A stretch of DNA of 64,000 bases, taken from Curtobacterium pusillum. Its GTDB lineage: Bacteria > Actinomycetota > Actinomycetes > Actinomycetales > Microbacteriaceae. Location: positions 201,642-265,641 of the forward strand of contig NZ_VDZH01000002.1 of assembly GCF_007673235.1 (NCBI RefSeq). Reading direction: 5' to 3'. A model generated the notes under the pieces. The model made no database searches. It saw nothing but the letters and a program-made list of their open reading frames with translations, and had not been told where the DNA came from. Shown here in pieces: positions 59,496 through 64,000 of this stretch (position 1 is the stretch's first letter; the number at the start of each line of letters is the position of its first letter). The position numbers and the translations under genes were made by a program.

Positions 59496-59963
59496 TCAGG
59501 ACGTCGCGGGCCAGACGCGGCGTGGCGGGAGCAGGTGCATCGACGCGACTGCGACGACGCCGAGCGCGACCGCGAAGACCCACACGTCCGGATCGTAGCC
59601 GTCCGTCGCCGGCCACTCGGGTCCCGCAGCGTTGTGGACCGGACCGGCGCCCCCGACGAGGTAGGACGAGACGAGTCCCAGAACGGCGACCCCGAACACC
59701 GCGGGTGCCCAGGCTCGACGGTGGAACCACCAGGCCCGGGCGCGCGGCGCGAGACGCAACGGGAGACCGACGACGAAGGCCAGGATCGTGGGCGCCGTCG
59801 CGAACACCGCGATCCCGACGACCTGGAGACCCTCGGTGAACAACCCGCCGACGACGATCCAGACGGCGATGACGACCCAGGAGATCGCGCCGGTCAGCAC
59901 GACCTGTGCCGGGAGCGCGATCCACGCCGCGCGAGCAGGCACCGAGGCCCCTGCCGGAGGCAT
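59496..59963 (-). CDS. Four-helix membrane protein
   Basis: The 155-residue protein has hydrophobic segments at about 14-38, 44-64, 83-102 and 125-143. No family is recognised. The gene starts 2 bases after the stop of the 121-residue gene upstream, so they form an operon. Confidence 0.65.
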   Translation of the reverse strand: MPPAGASVPARAAWIALPAQVVLTGAISWVVIAVWIVVGGLFTEGLQVVGIAVFATAPTILAFVVGLPLRLAPRARAWWFHRRAWAPAVFGVAVLGLVSSYLVGGAGPVHNAAGPEWPATDGYDPDVWVFAVALGVVAVASMHLLPPRRVWPATS

Positions 59964-59965
59964 TC

Positions 59966-60331
59966 CTACCGTGACCGCTCGTCGACGAGTGCGACGAAGC
60001 GGCTGCCGACGCCCTCGACCTCGCGTCGGGTGAAGCCCGCGGTGGGTTCCGGCGCCTGGTACGGGGCGTGGTAGTCGCACATCAGGTGGTCCCAGTCGGG
60101 CCACCACTTCTTCGGACGCGCCGTCTCGCTGTACCCGCACACCACGCACTCCAGGCGCACCCACACCTTCTTGCCGCCGGTTCGGTTCGCTCGCGACTGC
60201 ACGAGCCAGGCGGGCGGGTCCTGCTCGATCGCCGCCAGGTCGGCCTCGCTGAGGCGCGGCGGGATCCCGTGGTGGGTCGCCATCTCGAGGGGGATGTCGA
60301 GCCGGACGGCGGCGTCACGTCGGGAGAGCAT
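59966..60331 (-). CDS. Small putative zinc-binding protein
   Basis: The 121-residue protein begins LSRRDAAVRLDIPLEMATHHG and contains DPPAWLVQSRANRTGGKKVW followed by CVVCGYSE and HLMCDYH, a likely C-x2-C...C-x2-H zinc site. I know similar sequences only as uncharacterised actinobacterial proteins. TACGCT at 60338-60343 on the minus strand lies 6 bases before the ATG (leaderless). Confidence 0.75.
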   Translation of the reverse strand: MLSRRDAAVRLDIPLEMATHHGIPPRLSEADLAAIEQDPPAWLVQSRANRTGGKKVWVRLECVVCGYSETARPKKWWPDWDHLMCDYHAPYQAPEPTAGFTRREVEGVGSRFVALVDERSR

Positions 60332-60387
60332 CACCCCAGCGTAGGTTCTCCGCGCGCACTCGAGTAACGACCCCGTAACGAGCATGT

Positions 60388-60399
60388 GGAATGCATTCC
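60388..60399. promoter_or_regulatory. Palindrome upstream of the small ORF
   Basis: GGAATGCATTCC is a perfect 12-bp palindrome flanked by CATGT and ACATG. It lies 64 bases before the ATG at 60464 in a relatively AT-rich stretch and looks like a regulator binding site. Confidence 0.5.
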
Positions 60400-60463
60400 G
60401 ATCACATGTACGGCGTGGGTACGGTGCTGGAAGGCAGTCTCAAGGGTGAGGAGCGAGATCCAC

Positions 60464-60580
60464 ATGAACACCAGCACGCCGTCGACGATCACGATCACGG
60501 TGGTCCCGTACGTCGACTACACCCGGTCCCAGCCGGCCCCGGTGGTCCCGGAGAGCCCACGCACGGCGTCGACCGGCTGA
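60464..60580 (+). CDS. Possible 38-residue small protein
   Basis: ATG 60464 follows GGTGAGGAG at about 10 bases and opens a 38-codon frame rich in Thr, Pro and Val (STITITVVPYVDYTR). It ends 7 bases before the stop of the convergent LacI-type gene. No similarity is recognised; the evidence is the ribosome binding site and the upstream palindrome only. Confidence 0.35.
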   Translation: MNTSTPSTITITVVPYVDYTRSQPAPVVPESPRTASTG

Positions 60581-60587
60581 CTCGCCG

Positions 60588-61583
60588 TCACGCGCGCGGG
60601 GGAGCGGTCGTCGAGCGGACGACGAGCGACGGCGGCACGAGGGTCCTGGTCGCCTCCGGCCGCTCGGCGGCACCGATCAGCTCCACGAGTCGGTTCGCCG
60701 CCAATCGCCCGACCTCGTCGTTGTGCGGGTCGACCGTGGTCAGGCGCAGCAGGGGTGAAGCGGCGAGCGGGGTCTCGTCGTTGCCGACCACCGACACGTC
60801 CTCCGGCACCCGGAGGCCTGCTTCGCGCACCGCCGCGATCGCGCCCATCGCCATGACGTCGTTCGCGGCGAACACGGCGGTCAGGTCCGGGTGGTCCTGC
60901 AATGCGCGCCGTGTGCCCTGGTAGCCGGTCTGCTCCGAGGTCGGGCCGTCGCCGAACACCAGCGGCTCGATGCCGGACTCGACCATCCGTGCGACGGTGG
61001 CGGCGCGGCGGACGGCAGCCGGGCCTCCCGAGCCGGTGACGTGGACGATGCGGCGGTGACCGAGTCCGATGAGGTGATCCGCTGCCAACCGGCCGCCGGC
61101 GGCTTCGTCCGAGGCGACCACGTCGAGCCCGCCGGGCACCTCGGAGCGCTCGCCCGCGATGACGACGGGGGTGTCCGCCGGGACGACCAGGTCGGGGAAC
61201 CCCTCGGCGGCGAGGACCACGCCGTCCACCCGCAACGACACGAGGTCGTCGAACGGTGAGGAACCGAGGTGCGCGTTGGCGCGCGTGTCGGCCAGGGTCA
61301 GCCGGAGGCCGTGCGGGGCGAGGGCCTCGCGCACGCCGTCGAGCATCGGGACGTACCAGGGGTTCCGGAAGTCGTCGACGACGACGCCGATCGTGCGGGT
61401 GCGTGTGCCGGCGAGGATCGCGGCGGCGCGGTTCGGCCGGTACCCGAGCTCTGCGGCAGCGGCGAGTACCGCGGACCGGCGGGCGTCGGACACCCCCGGG
61501 TCGTCGCGCATGACCATCGACACGAGCGACTTCGAGACACCGGCGCGGGTGGCGACGTCGATGATCGTCGGTGGTCGGGACAC
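60588..61583 (-). CDS. LacI-family regulator of the Gfo/isomerase operon
   Basis: The 331-residue protein has the helix-turn-helix TIIDVATRAGVSKSLVSMVM, the hinge GYRPNRAAAILAG and the sugar-binding domain (IGVVVDDFRNPWYVPML). AAGGAG lies 4 bases before the GTG. It is divergent from the dehydrogenase/isomerase genes, with a perfect LacI-type palindrome between them, so it very likely represses both directions. Confidence 0.92.
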   Translation of the reverse strand: MSRPPTIIDVATRAGVSKSLVSMVMRDDPGVSDARRSAVLAAAAELGYRPNRAAAILAGTRTRTIGVVVDDFRNPWYVPMLDGVREALAPHGLRLTLADTRANAHLGSSPFDDLVSLRVDGVVLAAEGFPDLVVPADTPVVIAGERSEVPGGLDVVASDEAAGGRLAADHLIGLGHRRIVHVTGSGGPAAVRRAATVARMVESGIEPLVFGDGPTSEQTGYQGTRRALQDHPDLTAVFAANDVMAMGAIAAVREAGLRVPEDVSVVGNDETPLAASPLLRLTTVDPHNDEVGRLAANRLVELIGAAERPEATRTLVPPSLVVRSTTAPPRA

Positions 61584-61633
61584 GCGGCTCCTTGACAGGA
61601 CATGGGGTGGTGGGGCTACAGTCTAGCGACACG

Positions 61634-61651
61634 TTCTGGAACGTTCCAGAA
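61634..61651. promoter_or_regulatory. LacI-type operator
   Basis: TTCTGGAACGTTCCAGAA is a perfect 18-bp palindrome with a central CG, as LacI-family operators have. It lies 31 bases before the dehydrogenase ATG and 51 bases from the regulator start, just downstream of TACAGT (61617), a possible -10 box. Confidence 0.85.
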
Positions 61652-61681
61652 TCTGCATCCCACCGTCTCGAAGGAGAGAAC

Positions 61682-62914
61682 ATGAGCGACAGCATCGGCG
61701 TCGCCGTCATCGGCGCGGGCATGGCCGGCAAGGCCCACATGGCCGCGTGGCGGAACGCACCGTCCCTCTTCGGATCGACGCTGCCGCCGGTGCGGCTCGT
61801 GTCGATCGGTGACGTCTACGAACCGCTGGCGGCCGAGTCCGCGCAGCGCTTCGGGTACGCCCGGCACGACACCGACTGGCGAGCGATCGCCGAGGCGGAC
61901 GACATCGACGTCGTGAGCGTCGTCGTCGCCAACACGCTCCACCGCGAGATCGTCGAGGGGCTGCTCGCCGCCGGCAAGCACGTCCTGTGCGAGAAGCCAC
62001 TGTCGGACTCGCTCGACGACGCCCGCGCGATGGCCTCGGCCGCGACGGAGGCCGCCGCCCGCGGGCTCGTCGCACGGGTCGGCTTCACCTACCGCCGGGC
62101 TCCCGGGCTCGCGGCGATCAAGCAGCTCGTCGAGGACGGCACCCTCGGTCGCGTCCTGCACGTCTCCGCCCGCTACTGGACCGACTACGGTTCCTCGCCT
62201 GACGTGCCCTTCTCGTGGCGCTTCGCGGGAGCCCCGGGCACCGGAGCCCTTGCCGACGTCGGGTCCCACCTGGCGTACGTGGCCGAGTTCCTCGCCGGCG
62301 AGGTGCAGAGCGTCAACGGCGGCATGTTCACGACCGCCATCACGAAGCGCCCGATCGCCGCCGGGTTTGCCTTGCGCGGCCAGGCCGTCCCGTTGACCGG
62401 CGAGTTCGCCGACGTCGAGAACGACGACTACGCCACGTTCAACGCCCGCTTCGGCGACGGCTCGGTGGTCGGGTCGCTCGAGGTGTCGCGGGTCGCCACG
62501 TCGCACCCGAACGGCCTCGTCATCGAGGTGTTCTGCGAGAACGGCGCCGCACGCTGGGACCAGGAACGCGCCTCCGAGATCGGCCTCGCGCTGCAGTCCG
62601 ACGGGTCCCGCCTCGGTGGCTACCGCCAGGTCGTCCTCGGCCCGGACCACCCCTACGTCGCCGGCGGCATGGCGATGGACGCCCCCGGTGTCGGCTGGGG
62701 CCAGAACCAGATGTTCGAGTACCAGGCGCGCGCCTTCCTCGACGAGGTCGTGGGCAACACGACCGACCCGCTGCCGGCGAACGCCACGTTCGACGACGGC
62801 GTCCACAACATGGAGGTCCTCGACGCGGTGGCACGGTCCGCCGCTGACGGGGGAGCAACCGTCGACCTCGCCGCAAGCGTCGACCTCACCGCAAACGCTG
62901 GAGTGCACGCATGA
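61682..62914 (+). CDS. Gfo/Idh/MocA-family dehydrogenase
   Basis: The 410-residue protein has the Rossmann motif VAVIGAGMAGKAHMAAW, the cofactor-site lysine in HVLCEKPLSDS, and a C-terminal substrate domain with GALADVGSHLAYVAEFL. It oxidises a sugar, inositol or derivative with NAD(P). GAAGGAGA precedes the ATG. The isomerase gene overlaps its stop by 4 bases; together they form a LacI-controlled catabolic operon. Confidence 0.92.
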   Translation: MSDSIGVAVIGAGMAGKAHMAAWRNAPSLFGSTLPPVRLVSIGDVYEPLAAESAQRFGYARHDTDWRAIAEADDIDVVSVVVANTLHREIVEGLLAAGKHVLCEKPLSDSLDDARAMASAATEAAARGLVARVGFTYRRAPGLAAIKQLVEDGTLGRVLHVSARYWTDYGSSPDVPFSWRFAGAPGTGALADVGSHLAYVAEFLAGEVQSVNGGMFTTAITKRPIAAGFALRGQAVPLTGEFADVENDDYATFNARFGDGSVVGSLEVSRVATSHPNGLVIEVFCENGAARWDQERASEIGLALQSDGSRLGGYRQVVLGPDHPYVAGGMAMDAPGVGWGQNQMFEYQARAFLDEVVGNTTDPLPANATFDDGVHNMEVLDAVARSAADGGATVDLAASVDLTANAGVHA

Positions 62915-63915
62915 AGCTCGGTCTCTACAACGCGATCTTCCACGACCGCCCGCTCGCCGCGGCGCTCGAGGCCATCGCGGGCAACGGCCTCACCGGCATC
63001 GAACTGAACACCGGCGGGTTCCTGCCGCCGGTGCACGTGCCGAACGTCGACGAGATCCTGGACGACGACGGGGCCCGCGATGCCTTCCTCGCGCAGTTCG
63101 ACGGGACCGGCGTCTCGATCGCCGGCCTGAACTGCAACGGCAACCCGCTGCACCCGGACCCCGCGATCGGACCGGAGCACGCGGAGGACGTCCGCCGCAG
63201 CATCCGCCTCGCCGCACGCCTCGGCCAGGACCGCGTCGTCACCATGTCGGGCCTCCCCGCGGGGGAGCCCGGTGGCACGCGTCCGAACTGGATCGTGAAC
63301 GCGTGGAACTCAGCGGCGCTCGACGTCATCGAGTACCAGTGGAGCGTCGCGGTGCCGTTCTGGCAGGAGATCGACGCCCTCGCGCGGGAGCACGGGGTCC
63401 AGGTCGCGCTCGAGCTGCACCCGCAGAACGTCGTGTTCAACCCGGCGACGATCCGTGAGCTCGTGGAGCGCGGTGGGTTGACCAACGTGGGCGTCGAGCT
63501 CGACGCGTCGCACCTGTTCTGGCAGCAGATGGACCCCGTGGCGGTCGTCCGCGACCTCGGCCCGCTCGTGTTCCACGCCGCCGCGAAGGACGTCCGGATC
63601 AACCCGCACGCCGCGATCAACGGCGTGCTCGACAACTCGTTCCGCCGGTTGTCGCCGGACGAGCAGCGCACGAACCTCGGCGGGGACGAGTGGGCGAACG
63701 AGTGGCCGAAGCCGTCGGCCTGGGACTTCGTCGCGCTCGGCAAGGGGCACGACGAGGCCTACTGGTCGGCGTTCCTCGAAGCCCTGCGCGAGGTCGACCC
63801 GGACATGTGGGTGAACATCGAGCACGAGGACACCGAGCTCGGGCGCGAGGAGGGCGTCGCCGTGGCGGCGCGCGTCCTGCTGGCCGCCGACGCGTCGCTG
63901 GCGGCGCGCGTCTGA
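62911..63915 (+). CDS. Sugar phosphate isomerase/epimerase (IolE-like TIM barrel)
   Basis: The 334-residue TIM-barrel protein has the metal-ligand pattern of the xylose-isomerase-like family: Glu in ALELHPQN, Asp and His in VELDASHLFWQQMDP, His in FHAAAKDV, and Glu in VNIEHEDTELG. It likely isomerises or epimerises the product of the dehydrogenase. It starts ATGA over the upstream stop. No transport gene is seen before the window ends. Confidence 0.9.
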   Translation: MKLGLYNAIFHDRPLAAALEAIAGNGLTGIELNTGGFLPPVHVPNVDEILDDDGARDAFLAQFDGTGVSIAGLNCNGNPLHPDPAIGPEHAEDVRRSIRLAARLGQDRVVTMSGLPAGEPGGTRPNWIVNAWNSAALDVIEYQWSVAVPFWQEIDALAREHGVQVALELHPQNVVFNPATIRELVERGGLTNVGVELDASHLFWQQMDPVAVVRDLGPLVFHAAAKDVRINPHAAINGVLDNSFRRLSPDEQRTNLGGDEWANEWPKPSAWDFVALGKGHDEAYWSAFLEALREVDPDMWVNIEHEDTELGREEGVAVAARVLLAADASLAARV

Positions 63916-63930
63916 CGCGCTGCGGGAACC

Positions 63931-63988
63931 GGACTGGAGGCGCGACTCGCGTGGGGCGGTCGGCGCCGGCGCGGCGGGCCCCCCGTCC
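63931..63988. repeat. Degenerate palindromic repeat near the window end
   Basis: The left arm GGACTGGAGGCGCG is intact, but the right side (GGGCCCCCCGTCC) is only a decayed match. It follows the isomerase stop by 15 bases and probably belongs to the same dispersed family. Confidence 0.55.
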
Positions 63989-64000
63989 CTCGCCGGGGGG

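Noticed and set aside
1..64000. Insertion sequences, prophage or integrative element
   Set aside because: No transposase, integrase or phage structural gene is encoded, and no att-like direct repeat was found at the two tRNA-Ser genes.

Overview
The window is high-GC DNA from an actinobacterium, with abundant GTG starts, four-base start/stop overlaps and short intergenic gaps. Gene content and order (rsmA/ispE, the pheA-dgk-serS-HAD-tRNA-Ser block, the histidine phosphatase-DUF3090-SCO1664-like trio, many LacI-controlled sugar genes, light-sensing BLUF proteins) point to Microbacteriaceae, most likely Curtobacterium or a close plant-associated relative. That placement is an inference from content, not from a search. 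No rRNA operon, transposase, phage or CRISPR locus is visible, so this looks like ordinary chromosome with small accessory patches.

Layout. 1-9865: the end of rsmA, then about 8.6 kb of accessory genes (YkgJ-like/pentapeptide protein, YbaK-type deacylase, small ORF plus PIN protein, DUF4287 protein, SDR with a divergent MmyB-type regulator, ATP-grasp enzyme, SfnG-like flavin monooxygenase, MetY-like sulfhydrylase), then ispE. 9886-21565: a glycosyltransferase and a molybdenum block (HTH-TOBE regulator, MoeB-rhodanese, modABC, a ChaA-type antiporter, convergent moaA-moaD, a GT87-type enzyme, and a membrane cytochrome fused to a molybdopterin oxidoreductase domain). 21594-27608: housekeeping (MarR, pheA, diacylglycerol kinase, serS, HAD phosphatase, tRNA-Ser(TGA), MTA/SAH nucleosidase). 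27657-28647: a two-gene module whose nucleotidyltransferase is frameshifted. 29136-36273: SDR/HxlR pair, then a LacI-controlled sugar ABC importer with a Gfo/Idh dehydrogenase. 36363-39884: two BLUF photoreceptor genes flanking a TetR operon, then an atypical-codon patch with a secreted protein. 40147-47243: MFS exporter, two-component system divergent from an ABC exporter, and the conserved phosphatase/DUF3090/kinase-like trio. 47553-54965: VWA and AAA+ pair, MFS sugar porter, GntR regulator, LCP protein. 54966-63915: a highly structured intergenic region, tRNA-Ser(GCT), MFS/MarR pair, GH18 lipoprotein and S51 peptidase, and a second LacI/Gfo-Idh/isomerase sugar locus with a perfect operator palindrome.

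Two genome-wide habits stand out. First, 19 genes have a TAnnnT -10 hexamer exactly 6-7 bases before the start codon, the signature of leaderless transcription; it settles several start choices. Second, a palindromic repeat with arms like GGACTGGAGGCGCG / CGCGCCTCCAGTCC occurs six times with both arms and at least once more with a decayed arm, always between genes; one copy is a perfect 46-bp palindrome at the serS promoter. Further repeats include a 19-bp tandem array, nested inverted repeats sharing GTGCGAGGTTCCG, and several strong hairpins at operon ends.
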